From: Shinisaurus crocodilurus
Taxonomy: Eukaryota > Chordata > Lepidosauria > Squamata > Shinisauridae
Assembly (NCBI GenBank): GCA_021292165.1
Contig: CM037877.1
Coordinates: 107,011,858-107,075,857, forward strand
DNA: 64,000 nt
Direction: 5' to 3'
Position numbers and translations under genes: made by a program. The stretch's first letter is position 1. Every line of letters begins with the position of its first letter. Below the pieces are notes generated by a model. It saw nothing but the letters and a program-made list of their open reading frames with translations, made no database searches and was not told where the DNA came from. Shown in pieces: positions 22,710-33,472 of this stretch.

Positions 22710-23780
22710 TTGAAAATGGTTGAATAACTCCTTTTAGAACTTACTGTACAGGATCTCTAAGCAGTTAATGCAGCTGGCACTTGCCTGCTGCCTACAATTC
22801 TAAAACATTGGCCTCGACCCATAAATGTACAAATAGGTAGCGAATGAATTTTGAATTGGAGCATTTGCTAGATGAAATGAATACGGTTCTGTGACTGGCA
22901 AACTTGAAAAGCACTATTCATTTGTAAAGACTAAATTTATTTTATGGAACTGTGGCTGGACTGATTAGAATGGATAACAGACTTGGGCCAGAACTTCTTT
23001 TGCCCAGTTTCAGGATTCATGCCCTGTCCATGGGGCAGCCATTTGCCTTTTAACTTTTAACATGCCACTGCCTGTGAGGGAGGCAGCAGCTTTCCTCTCC
23101 TCTCCCTCCCAGATATAGCATTACGCTGCAGTAGCCAGAGGAAAAGCTTTGGCTGCCACCATGTTTCAATGCTCCCAGCATGCCTCTGGAATAATTTCAG
23201 AGGCATGCTGGGAGTAGAGATACATAGCAAGTGAAGCTGTTTTTCTGGCATGATGCTTTAATTCCAAATATGGGAGCAGTGGGGGGAAGAGGAGAAGATA
23301 TCCCCCAGAAGCGTTCAAAAAGTCAAAGAAAGGGGGTGCTGGCAAGCCACCCCACCACAATGATAACTTGAGTGCATGCTCTCCACCCATTCCAGTTAAA
23401 CCAATTTGCCCACAGACACACACAAACACACACACTTCACCAAAAACACAACCAAACTTGCCACCGAAATCCACCACCTACAAATGGGTTGGCAAATTCA
23501 GACGAGGGTGTTTCACTGCAGGCCCAAATGCTCCATGGTCATATAATATAGTCAGCAGGAATTCAAAGCTGGGCTCCAATGGGCTACAGCTCAGGAGGAG
23601 GAATGTGCGTCTTGAATCAAGCCTGCCATGGTAGGAGTTAGGCAAAGTCTGGTGCCACTCCTGCTACCCACCATTCTAATTTCTTGTGCTGCACTGAGGG
23701 AGCCGGCCCAGAGCAACCCAGCCTAGGGTTTGCCTGCCTTCCCAATTTCTGCAGCAGCTAGTTAGATCAATTCCACTGTA
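22710..23780. other. no gene recognised
   Basis: A/T-rich unique DNA, a short inverted word near 23160-23215 (gctcccagcatgcctctgga versus cagaggcatgctgggag) and a CACA-rich tract at about 23413-23434. Confidence 0.4.
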
Positions 23781-23789
23781 GTTAAACAA

Positions 23790-24078
23790 CCACAAGATGT
23801 AGTGAAGGCCACCAACTTAGATGGCTTTAAAAGGGGATTAGAAAAATTTGTAGCGGATGAGGCTATCCATGGCTACTAGTCATGATGGCTATATATTATC
23901 TCCAGTATCAGAGGGAGTATGCCTCTATATACCAGTTGCTGGGGAATATGAATGGAACGGTGCCGTTGCACTCAGCCTCTTTGTGGGCTTACCATCTGCT
24001 TGGTCACTGTGGGAACACAATGCTGGACTAGAAAGGCCTTTGGTCTGATCCAGCAGGGCTCTTTCTTATGTTCTTCCT
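23790..24078 (+). mobile_element. CR1/L2-type LINE 3' end
   Basis: Begins with a coding tail readable as VVKATNLDGFKRGLEKF, the end of a non-LTR ORF2, then a 3' UTR with catggctactagtcatgatg, ggaatatgaatgg, ggactagaaaggcctttggt, ctgatccagcagggctctt and the tail tcttatgttctt. A shorter copy with the same tail is at 47688-47882. Confidence 0.7.
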
Positions 24079-24266
24079 TCAGGTTTCTGTTTTGTTTTTG
24101 TTTTTCTAAATTGATTCATATTTATAACAGCACTTAAACTGGGATACCTAGTAGAGCCTGGAATAAAAGCCATTGCATATGGTGTTGGCAGGTGTCACAG
24201 ACCAGCAGGAACAATCAGAGAGAGGACAGAGAATCTCAGCAGGTGCATATTAGAGACATTTATTAT

Positions 24267-24308
24267 GCCCGATGCATTTTGGAAAATCTATGTTCTTTCG
24301 TCAGGGGC
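24267..24308 (-). ncRNA. hammerhead-ribozyme-like motif (degenerate)
   Basis: On the minus strand: GCCC, then CTGACGA, a weak stem II region, CAAAATGCATC (GAAA box mutated) and GGGC. The GCCC/GGGC pair could form stem I around a CUGANGA core. The layout is the same as the better preserved motif at 30597-30642. No activity is claimed. Confidence 0.3.
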
Positions 24309-24329
24309 TGAAATTGAAATTAAAACCAT

Positions 24330-26250
24330 AAAACATTGTTAACATTTCTGTGCCTCCAATCTCACGGCAACACCCTGTTCTGCGAGTGGAAGGGAAAACA
24401 GACAAAACAGTGTGTCCACACTCCTTTTTGTCCTTCCCTTCCTGCAGCCTTTTCCACTCCACCAGGTGGAACACTCCCCCCCCCCCTCTGGCTGCCTCCA
24501 CCAAACCAACCCTAACACTCTCTGGTTCTCAGGTATCTAATTTAAGTTGTGTGTGTATGAGAGAGATAGAGAGATAATGTCCTACTCTTTTGAGCACAAC
24601 TTCCTGACCTCTACATTTTCTAACTAAACATTTGACCTCTAAACTATTAACCTTTTCACTGAAAGTGACTAATACAGGCATACACAGAAAGATATAACCC
24701 CATAATATCCAAACTAAATACAAAAATGGCAGACAGTTCTGTTCCTTCACTTCAGGGTTAAGAAGCTCCCCCAAAGTTTTGGTTTGGCAAATACTGAGTT
24801 ATGCAGCTTATTTTCCCCAATACAGTACTTGAGAACATCACTTGGCTTGCCCACCAGCCCTAAAACATAACCCACCCATCCCCAATGTTGAAGACATTTC
24901 TCTAGCTCTGTGTAAACAGCACTTGATGACAAAATCTTGGACCAAGAACAGTCTTGCTGTGTCCCCTCACCCTCCAACCTGCTTGGGCAACAACAGCACT
25001 GGGAGAAAGATGCAGGCAAAGTGACTCAGAACTCCTTTCATATCCTGGCACCATGGTGGGTCCTTGACCTTGCCTCTTGCGGGAGATGCTTCAGGAAGAA
25101 AAAAATGACAAGTAGCCACTCTGTCACAAGATACCACACTAGGCACTTATGAAAAGGTTACACAGCTGCAGTCCCCTTAACAGCGGTGAGACTTACTTCA
25201 GAGTAGCCTGATTCCAAAAAGTGAAGTGTTCTTTTTCTTCAAAACAATTGGCTTCATGTATATGCAGATTGATTTAATCAATTAATCAGCTGAAACTCAT
25301 ACAATTTAATCAACTTAAGTTTTAATTTGGTGACAGTCCCTTTCATCAATATTCCATATAACAACAGCTCAGCCAATGGGTGAAAGCGGCTTCTGCTCTG
25401 ATTGGAAATAATTCCTCTTTTGAAAGAGTGACAAAAATCTATAGAGGCCTGAAACATTGGCTTATGGGACATTGGTGAAGTATGAACTGGAGTAACCTCT
25501 GGACTGAGAGTGAGAGAATACACGAGAGAGAGATTGTGAAAGGAGGAATGTCTGAGTTGAAAATGGAGATTACATATAATTACAAAAGAAGGTGCTAGCC
25601 TAAAGGGATTAACACATGCCCAGCAGGGAATCAGAGTGCAGGCTATGTCAATATTCAGGGAAATGATGAGTTTATGGATTAAAGAAAAGCAGGCGGCAGC
25701 ATACGGGAAGAAATATTGCAAAGAATATGGTTTATATACATTTAGTCAGGAAGAAACGTCTAATTTGGGGGAAACACAATAGAACAATAGGGGGATTACT
25801 TTAGGACATGACAGGAGTTACTTGCTCATTAGAGAGGACCCCTCCCCTCTCCATAGGACAAACAGGGAGGAAAGGGCTATAAGAATTGAGGGTTTTGGAA
25901 TAGGAGGTAGCTCCACTTGGCATAAGGAAAGACTGTATTAATCCAGGAGAATATGCATTAGATAACTTTGTATGCTCATTTTGAAGAAGCAGCTTGTACA
26001 TTTTGAATGATTTTGAAAAATGCAACGGACATTTTCCCCTTTGTGCTCAACCATGTAAACAGATCACTGGAGCCCACAGGAATTAAGAGGAGCTGAGAAG
26101 AGAACAGGAAGAAGGATTAGTTTAAATGTGATGAGGCCATAAGCTGTAGCAAGGGACATACATCACTGTCAGGATCAGGGACCAATCTCATCTGAAGGTC
26201 TAAATTACTTTGAATTAGCCCTGTGCATCTCCCCCTGTCCTTCTGAGGTT
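24330..26250. other. no gene recognised
   Basis: Unique-looking DNA. The largest frame (25278-25721, minus, 147 codons) contains no motif I recognise. Confidence 0.4.
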
Positions 26251-26265
26251 GACTTTGCTTGTTTC

Positions 26266-27048
26266 CAGGGATGTTGAAGAGTCCTTGGTCTCGAGTCACG
26301 AGTCGAGTCACGAGTCTTTGGACCCGAGTCTCGAGTCCGAGTCCGAGTCCTTGGTCCAAAATGGTGACTCACGAGTCACGAGTCCTGAGTCACTCCCAAA
26401 ACTGACTCCACAAGTCCCTATTAAAATCAATGGGGTTTCCCCCCAACAAAATAAGGCTACTTCAGATGTGTGGCTTAAATAAATTCTAGGCACAAGTGTG
26501 CCTTTTTATTTCAAAACTCTGCAACTGATTTTGGCAAGAACAGACCAGGCAGACAAACCCAAAATAACCAGGCAGGCAGAGGAGGCCGGGAACCCCAAAG
26601 CAGGCAGGCAGAGGCCTTTGTCTTGGACAATTCAACTGCTGAACAGGTCAAGAAGAGACCAGGCAGGCAGAGGAGGCAGGGAACCCCAAACAGGCAGGCA
26701 GAGGCAGCCAAACCCAAAATGTCTGACCCTAACCCCAACCCCCCACAACAACACATCAATCAAAATAAATCTCAACACATCGTTGGGGCTGCGCTCCTGG
26801 TAGCTGTCCATAGTGGCCGAGCAGCGGCGCGCCTCGCTTCCATGCGCTCTTCACCGGTGATCGCGCTCCTTCTGGCACAGCCAGAAGACTCGTCAACAGC
26901 CCAGGGATGTTGACGAGTCCTTGGTCTCGAGTCCCGAGTCGAGTCTCGAGTCCCATTAAAAATATTGGGACTCGAGTCCGAGTCGAGTCAGAGGGGGGAC
27001 TCAGTCTGACTCACGAGTCGAGTCCTCGAGTCCGAGTCCCCATCCCTG
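26266..27048. mobile_element. non-autonomous hAT element with GAGTC subterminal arrays
   Basis: Terminal inverted octamer cagggatg ... catccctg, flanked by a perfect 8-bp target duplication cttgtttc (26258-26265 and 27049-27056). Both ends carry dense arrays of GAGTC/CGAGTC words (26280-26400 and 26905-27040), in the position of subterminal transposase-binding repeats. A second inner copy of the left end (cagggatgttgacgagtcct) lies at about 26903. The interior (26540-26710) has caggcaggcagaggaggc-type repeats and a GC-richer part (26790-26890). No transposase frame. Confidence 0.9.
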
Positions 27049-27059
27049 CTTGTTTCCTG

Positions 27060-27695
27060 GAAGTCCCATTACACCAAATTACCTAGTTCTTATATTGTTT
27101 GCTTTGGAATGCCTTGATTTGTATAGGATGAATTATCAACAGAATGATTAGTAAAGTTGTATTTTGTTGGAATAAGGTGCTGCTTACCTATAATAAGGCT
27201 TTATGACCTTTTCTACATGAGGCATTTATTGTGCGCTCATGATTCCTTGCTCATGGTAGTTTGCGGGTGCTTTACATGATGCTGTCATCTTCCAGGGACT
27301 CTCCCTTTCCTTACAACCATTTCCATGGCTTTTTTTTTTAGATCAAGGAAATTGTGGTATTATTTGGAAATAGTGGGATGAAACTCTCATGTATTTACGC
27401 AATTCTGCTATACCACAGCGCCACCTAGTGCTTGTGTAATGGAACATATGGAAAGGCAGAGAAAAGAAACACCCCCAGAAAAAACAAAAAAACAAACGTG
27501 TACAGGAGCCAATCGTAATCCTGCAAAGAATCCAGAAGCAGAAGCCTCAGTAAGGTGGCAGGTTAAAAGGCTCATGTAGGGGAGCTCTCTATATGGGGGA
27601 ATTCTAAAACCTGCATGCTCCTCCTACTGCTGTTTGATTAATTGTTTCAACATTTCATTAAATATCAGCTGTTGTCTTAGAGAGGTAGCAGCAAT
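27060..27695. other. no gene recognised
   Basis: Unique-looking sequence with a T9 run at about 27332. No coding or repeat signature was found. Confidence 0.4.
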
Positions 27696-27698
27696 TGT

Positions 27699-27893
27699 TG
27701 GGACATAGGAAGCTACCTGCCTTATCCTGAGTCAGACCATTATTCCATCTAGCCCAGAACTGTTTTCACTGACTGGCAGTGGCTGTCCAGGATTTCAGGC
27801 AGGAGTCTTTCCTGCCTACCTGGAGATGCTGGGGGTTGAACCTAAGACCTTCTGCATGCAAAACATGTGCTCTGCCACTGAGCCACGGCCCCT
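27699..27893 (-). mobile_element. tRNA-derived SINE (non-Sauria type)
   Basis: Minus-strand head has gtggctcagtggcagagcac (box A-like) and aggttcaacccccag (box B-like), followed by a body with ctccaggtagg, ggaaagactcctgcc and an end at ctaggaagc-type text (aggaagctacctgccttatc on the plus strand). A headless fragment of the same family lies at 10441-10550. Confidence 0.8.
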
Positions 27894-28394
27894 CCATTCT
27901 TGCATGAACCTGGCCCTTGGGAATACCATGCATATGAATTAGACCTACATGGAAACAATGCAAATACACACCTCCATCCTATTTCCATGATCACACACTC
28001 CTTTAAGCCTGCTTTGTCATGTGGATTGCCCTTGTTTGATTGGTGCAATGGTTGGTAAGGTTATGCCTTGTCCTAATTCATTAGCAGATTAATTGCTTTT
28101 GGGTCCCGGTGACAATAACGTGGCCGATTATTTACTTTTATTTCTCTCACCATCACCTGGCTGTTAGTTCACTCTCTTCACTAACCCAGTGGCTGAGATA
28201 TGGTAGGTCCAGGGTTTTAGTTTGCCCTGTTTTAAACTATCCCTGTTCCAACTCTGCCACAAGTCTTCACTTACTCCCAGACAAACCCGAGCGGACAATC
28301 TGTCTGTGGGAGATAAACTCTGTTAAAATACCATTGCTGGTTATTGTGGTGTTTACGCTGGGTAGATATCTTTCTCTTAGCAGCTATACCAAGT

Positions 28395-28808
28395 GATTAG
28401 GTGTGTGTGCTTCAGGAAGGAACCAGTTACCAGTCAGTTTCTTCAGTAACCCAACAAATGGTTCTTTATTTTCTTAAAGAAATGTTTCTTTAAGTAAAAC
28501 ATTTCTTTAAACAGGAACAACCTCTTTTCCATAAAGGCAATAGTTTATGTTGAATTCACTTTATGACTCTGATCTGACTGACTGACTAGAATCCTCCTAA
28601 CTCACTTCCCTCCAACTCACTTCTTCCTAACTCTCATCTCACATCTCTAACTAACTCTAACTCCCTAACACTCTAACTCCTCTCACACACACTGGCACAT
28701 ATATACAGAGCTCCCCCTCTCATCAGAACTTTCTACAGGCGAGCCCCGATAGGTTGCCTGGCACGATCTCTCTGCCTGGCAATGATAGATGTTAACCCTT
28801 TCATCACA
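28395..28808 (-). mobile_element. probable 3' LTR of an LTR retrotransposon
   Basis: The minus-strand LTR would begin tgtgatgaaagggttaac at 28808, with a TATA-like tgtatatatg near 28696-28702 and an aataaag signal near 28464-28470. Directly upstream on the minus strand is aaggggggac (28809-28818), a polypurine tract in the expected place next to a 3' LTR. The far end (about 28395) is not firmly fixed, and no internal coding region was recognised. Confidence 0.55.
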
Positions 28809-28961
28809 GTCCCCCCTTATGATGCAGGGAGAGTTTAGGCAACTGGCTTGTTCCCCATTTTTTGAAATAAGATGCATTTGCACTTGCACTTACAGTGATT
28901 GTTGTTCTTGTCATCATGTTTATTATTGTCATATTTCCCACTCACCAGGAGTGTTCAGGGG

Positions 28962-28988
28962 ACACACACACACACACACACACACACC
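28962..28988. repeat. AC microsatellite
   Basis: About 13 uninterrupted AC units. Confidence 0.95.
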
Positions 28989-28999
28989 AGTATTTCTTA

Positions 29000-30500
29000 C
29001 ATATAATAGTTAAAATGTTTCATTTTGGAAATGGAAAAAAAATGAATACTTTACAGTGACTGTATCCTATGATTGTAGTTATTTTCAGTTTTCTGGTGTT
29101 TTCACAAACATTTGACAATGAAACTTAATTTTGATGTGTATTTGCAAATTGTCTGAGCAGATGACAGATGGGAGCTGCTGAATTATACTAAGAGCATGGT
29201 TAGAGCAAGAGCCCAAGCAAACAGAGATGCCTAATGCATTGAGAATGTATGTGTATGGCCTCCTATAAGCTTTATGCTGAAGGAAAGCTGAGTAAATTAT
29301 AAAATAAAATGCATCCTGTTCCCGTTCCCTATGCTGAGCTCTTTGGCTATTCCTTACAGCTAAGAAAAACACAAAATGTACAGCAAGGGGGAGCAGTACC
29401 CCAAAGAGAATGAAAGAGAACAAACTTTTAGTGTACAAAACCTAGGCATGTCTCAGAAGTATGTAGTGTAGACTTCAGTAAGCAGAACAAAGAGCAAGCA
29501 CAGGCAGGCACTGCAAGGTAAAGTGTTTTCCATCAGCATCCCATATACTTTACAACGTCTTTTCAAATGTTCAAACTTTGCATTATGTTAGTGGGCTCAC
29601 ATAAAGATTAGAGGAAATAGTGGTTGTGAAGCAGCCAAAGTTAAATTCTTTTAAAACCTGGTAATTTAACTGAAGTTCATTTAAGCTCACACATTTACAG
29701 TAGCTTTCCCATCGAAATAGGATTTAATTACGCAATGCTTAGTCCTGGCTGGATCATACCCACTGTGGAAAAACTACTTTTATCACTTCTGTTGGGTAAC
29801 ACCAGCTACAATGTCAACTTCAAACATTGTCTCCCTTACTATGTAGGAAACACTTTCTCCCCTTCATCTAGCTACTATAGATCAGCATATCTTTTAACAT
29901 ATCACACAAATCAACCACCCAAGTACTCAGAATGTCAAATCTCAGTATATACTGGAGTTGTTACCTACCTAAAGTGAAATTGAAACTGAATTTGGGTTAA
30001 ACATTTGAGGAGATTTGAGGTCACCCAAAATAGTTTTTCTAAGACTAACAACATTTATTTTTGTATTGACTTATTAGTCACTGTCCAATCCAGGTATTCA
30101 AGGTGACTTACAACTCTAAAGAAGCCAATTAAAACAATTAGAAATAATAAATTCTCAGGGAGCATTTGTGTATTGCTGATAGGTATCATTAAAATTGTTG
30201 GATCCAGTAATGAAGTAAACAAGCCGATATTCTATTGGCCATATATACCTTTGAAGGATTCATTCCAGGAATACTAATACTATATACGAATTAGTTATAC
30301 ACCCCCCAAAAGTGTCACGTTCGGTGAAAAATAGCAACAGCTACTGTACCTATTATATGCATACTTTGAGATACATACTGTCAGAAGGCAAGCATCTTAT
30401 CCAATCAAGCTACTATATACTGGTTTATTTTCTCCCATTCACTATTAATCTCTTTGTTGTCATAACTGGAATAGCACTTTGAGTTTCTCTTTTCATAAGT
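29000..30500. other. no gene recognised
   Basis: A/T-rich DNA. A minus frame at 29085-29438 (117 codons) is hydrophobic at one end but resembles nothing known to me. A possible LINE tail (ctttaaggtgacttacaac-like) lies at about 30060-30115. Confidence 0.35.
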
Positions 30501-30520
30501 AAGGCCCACTACTAATGGCA

Positions 30521-30873
30521 AAAGAAACAGCAAATGGAGCCAAGGCAAAAGGGCTGAACCGGTAGATGAATAAAGGTATTTATTAAAGACTGTGTAAATT
30601 GCCAATGTGTTTCGAACCTAAGTTCTTCCTCAGGGCAATTCTCTTTTTCCAGGATCCATAGAAAGCACGCATATTCAAAGGGTGAATATCCGTGCTTTCT
30701 ATGGATCCTGGAAAAAGAGAATTGCCCGGACGAAGAACTTAGGTTCAAAACGCATTGGCAATTTACACAGTGAGTCTTTCATAAATACCTTTATTCATCT
30801 ACCGGTTCAGCCCTTTTGCTTTGGCTCCGTTTGCTGTTTCTACTCCTGGGCTTTTTTCCCTCCCTGACTACTA
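30521..30873. mobile_element. fold-back (inverted duplicate) element with 15-bp flanking duplication
   Basis: Arms of about 150 bp (30521-30672 and 30690-30842) are near-exact inverted copies around a short centre at about 30680. The words ggatccatagaaagcacg / cgtgctttctatggatcc mark the inner ends. The whole is flanked by ccactactaatggca on both sides (30506-30520 and 30874-30888), a 15-bp target duplication of the length typical of target-primed retroposition. Each arm holds a hammerhead-like core and a taaagg/ttattcatctaccggttc segment. Confidence 0.85.
30597..30642 (-). ncRNA. hammerhead-ribozyme-like motif, left arm
   Basis: Minus strand: AATTGCC, CTGAGGA, A, GAAC-TTAG-GTTC, GAAACACATT, GGCAATT. 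The outer AATTGCC/GGCAATT words pair (stem I), GAAC/GTTC pairs (stem II), and the CUGANGA and GAAA boxes of the hammerhead core are intact. Stem III would be minimal. Such minimal motifs are known from Penelope-like and other retroelements. The plus-strand copy at 30719-30765 has CGGACGA and AAAA in place of the core boxes. Confidence 0.45.
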
Positions 30874-31140
30874 CCACTACTAATGGCAGCATTATGAGCT
30901 GGGTGTTTGTGTCTGTGATTGTGAGATCATCAAAATGCTCAGTCAGAATGTAGCTTATCCCCAGCAGCTCAAGAGACATGGACCCTTAATGGAAAGGCAA
31001 GAGACATGAGGAGAAAAGGAGGCCAGAGACCGCCTCAGAGTGGAGTGAAAAAGAGATACTAGAGAAGAAGGAAACAAAATATTAGCCAACCTCGCTAGGT
31101 GAGATTTTTGCAGATTCTTTGGTGTTGCTTAGCTTTGTTT

Positions 31141-32100
31141 CATAGAATCATAGAATCATAGAAAAGTAGAGTTGGAAGGGGCCCACAAGGCCATCGAGTC
31201 CAACCCCCTGCTCAATGCAGGAATCCAGGTGAAAGCATCCCTGACAGATGACTGTCCAGCTGCACCTTGAATGCCTCCAGAGTGGGAGAGCCCACCACCT
31301 CGCTAGGTAGTTGATTCCATTGTCTTATTGCTCTGACAGTCAGGAAATTTTTCCTGATGTTTAGGTGGAATCTGGGTTCCTGTAACTTGAGCCCATTATT
31401 CCTGCAAACTGGGATGATCGAGAAGAGATCCTGGCCTTCCTCTGTGTGACATCCCTTCAAGTACTGGAAGAGTGCAATCAGATCTCCCCTCAGTCTCCTC
31501 TTCTGAAGGCTAAACATGCCCAGTTCTTTCAGTCTCTCCTCATAGGGCCTTGTTTCCAGTCCCTTTATCATCCTTGTTGCCCTCCTCTGAACCCTCTTCA
31601 GTTTGTCTACATCCTTCTTAAAGTGTGGTGCCCAGAACTGGACGCAGTACTCAAGATGAGGCCTAACCAGTGCCGAGTAAAGGGGAATTATAGCGATTTG
31701 GAAGCTATACTTCTCTTAATGCAGCCCAAAATAACATTTGCCTTCTTTGCAGCCACATCGCATTGCTGGCTCATATTCAGTTTGTGATCTACCACAATTC
31801 CAAGATCCTTCTCACTTGTAGTATTGTTGAGCCAAGTGTCCCCCATTCTGTAACTCTGCATTTGGTTTCCTCTCCCTAGGTGCAGCACTTGGCATTTATC
31901 CCTATTAAATTTCATTCTGTTGTTTCCAGGGCTTTTTTTCTGGTGGAACTCACCGGAACTGAGTTCCAGCACCTTTTCTTCTATTAATTGCATTACAATT
32001 GAATCGCCATCTACTCCTGAGGAAATGTAATCCAAGAGTTCCGGTACCCTTTTCTCCAGAAAAAAAGCACTGGTTGTTTCTATTGGTGGAGTCTTCATTT
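31141..32100 (-). pseudogene. CR1 LINE, ORF2 3' part and 3' end
   Basis: Minus-strand reading gives MKFNRDKCQVLHLG, then EKDLGIVVDHKLNMSQQCDV, later [20 protein letters not shown] and [14 protein letters not shown], the usual order of the CR1 reverse-transcriptase thumb and C-terminal region. The 3' UTR ends with tggactcgatggccttg and catagaatcatagaatc repeats at 31141, the CR1-type terminal repeat. Truncated at the 5' side, broken by frameshifts, and split by the hAT MITE at 31927-32072. The element would copy itself by target-primed reverse transcription; this copy is dead. Confidence 0.9.
31927..32072. mobile_element. hAT MITE inserted in CR1, perfect 8-bp target duplication
   Basis: Ends cagggctttttttctgg and ccagaaaaaaagcactg form inverted termini. 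gttgtttc occurs on both sides (31919-31926 and 32073-32080). Length 146 bp, no coding capacity. It is younger than the CR1 copy that it splits. Confidence 0.9.
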
Positions 32101-32640
32101 GGTGAACTTCATTGTCTGGCCAGTTCCCCCACCCCACACACATGCTCCTCCCCTCCCAGCTTGCTTCTCACCATCAATGTTTCCTCCAGTGGTGTTTAGG
32201 TGCTCAGGGGGTGCTTGAAGTCTGGAGGGAATCCAGAAGTCCGGCGAGTGTCTTGGCTGACGCGTGCTTTCGGTCTGGCTTGGCAGGCACGGCAGCAGCG
32301 CTCACTGAGCACGCCACGAGTCGGGTAGTGGGAGGATCGCCCACCACTATCTCACCCATGATCCCTAACTGATAGCAATGCAATATTGCAACTGGACTAC
32401 ATGCATTTTCATTATCCCTGCTCATGCATTACTTCACTTGTATGAATGGGGTGTCTGATGAAAGAAGCCAGGCATTTAGACCTGTCTCCAAAGCTGCAGT
32501 GCTCCTCCCAACCTCACTGTCACCGTATTCCCCATCATCTCTGAAGCAAGGGAGGGGGCTCCGACTCATGGAGGCTCCCATGCAAATTAGATCCCCGCTT
32601 TATTAGGGTTCTATATTTTTAAAATACTCTATAAAAAGTT
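32100..32640. other. no gene recognised
   Basis: Moderately GC-rich DNA with overlapping open frames of fewer than 90 codons and no motif. Confidence 0.35.
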
Positions 32641-32649
32641 TAAAAAGCA

Positions 32650-33112
32650 CTCCACTGGCTGCCAATCAGTTTCCGGGCGAAGTATAAAGTGTTGGTTATT
32701 ACCTTTAAAGCCCTACATGGTTTGGGTCCAGGCTACCTACGGGATCGCCTTCTCCCATACAATCCGCCCAGCACACTCAGGTCCTCTGGGAAGAATCTAC
32801 TTCAGTCAGCCAAAACTAGGCTGGCAAGTATTACCCAGAGGACCTTCTCTTCTGCTGCTCCCAGATTATGGAATGGCCTGCCGGAGGAGATTCATCAATT
32901 TACCAGTCTTTTTGAATTTAAATAAGCCATAAAGACTGATCTCTTCCGGCAGACGTATCCGGTGAAATTTTAGGATGCTTTTAAGATGTTTTAAAGATGT
33001 TTTAAGATGTTTTTAGGATGTTTTAAGATGTTTTAATAGTATGTGTTGTGTTGTTTAGTTTATGTATTTTATATTTTCTGCTGTTCCCCACCTCGATCTA
33101 GATGGAGAGGCA

Positions 33113-33155
<43 letters not shown>

Positions 33156-33175
33156 TTAATATTATTATTATATTG
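32650..33175 (+). pseudogene. L2-type LINE, ORF C-terminus and 3' end
   Basis: Plus-strand frame reads LHWLPISFRAKYKVL, then FKALHGLGPGYLRDRLLPY, RTFSSAAPRLWNGLPEEI, the classic C-terminal blocks of L2 ORF2 (LHWLPV, YKALHGLAP, FSVAAPxLWNxLP). A 3' UTR with repeated ttttaagatg words leads to a (TAA)n tail at 33112-33174, the expected microsatellite-like end. 5' truncated and non-functional. Confidence 0.9.
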
Positions 33176-33425
33176 CAAAAGGAGCTCCCTGAACACAGTG
33201 ATGGGGGGGTGTAACTTTGGGGCAGGGTGAAACACACAGCCTCACTGCCCTTTTCACCATGAGTTACTATTCCAGTAACACAGTGAACTGGGATGTTTCT
33301 GTGTTTTCACAATATACTGCATTTTGTGTATGCAGGGGCTTCTCCATTTCTTGTGTAATATGTGAAATACTGATACTTTTTGGTTTTCTTTTGAGATCAC
33401 CTCCCTTCTCCCAGTCCCCCCCCCA

Positions 33426-33457
<32 letters not shown>

Positions 33458-33472
33458 ATGTATATATATTTA

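Noticed and set aside
28683..28889. Short ORFs overlapping the probable LTR
   Set aside because: They fall on TATA/R-region text and show no protein motif.
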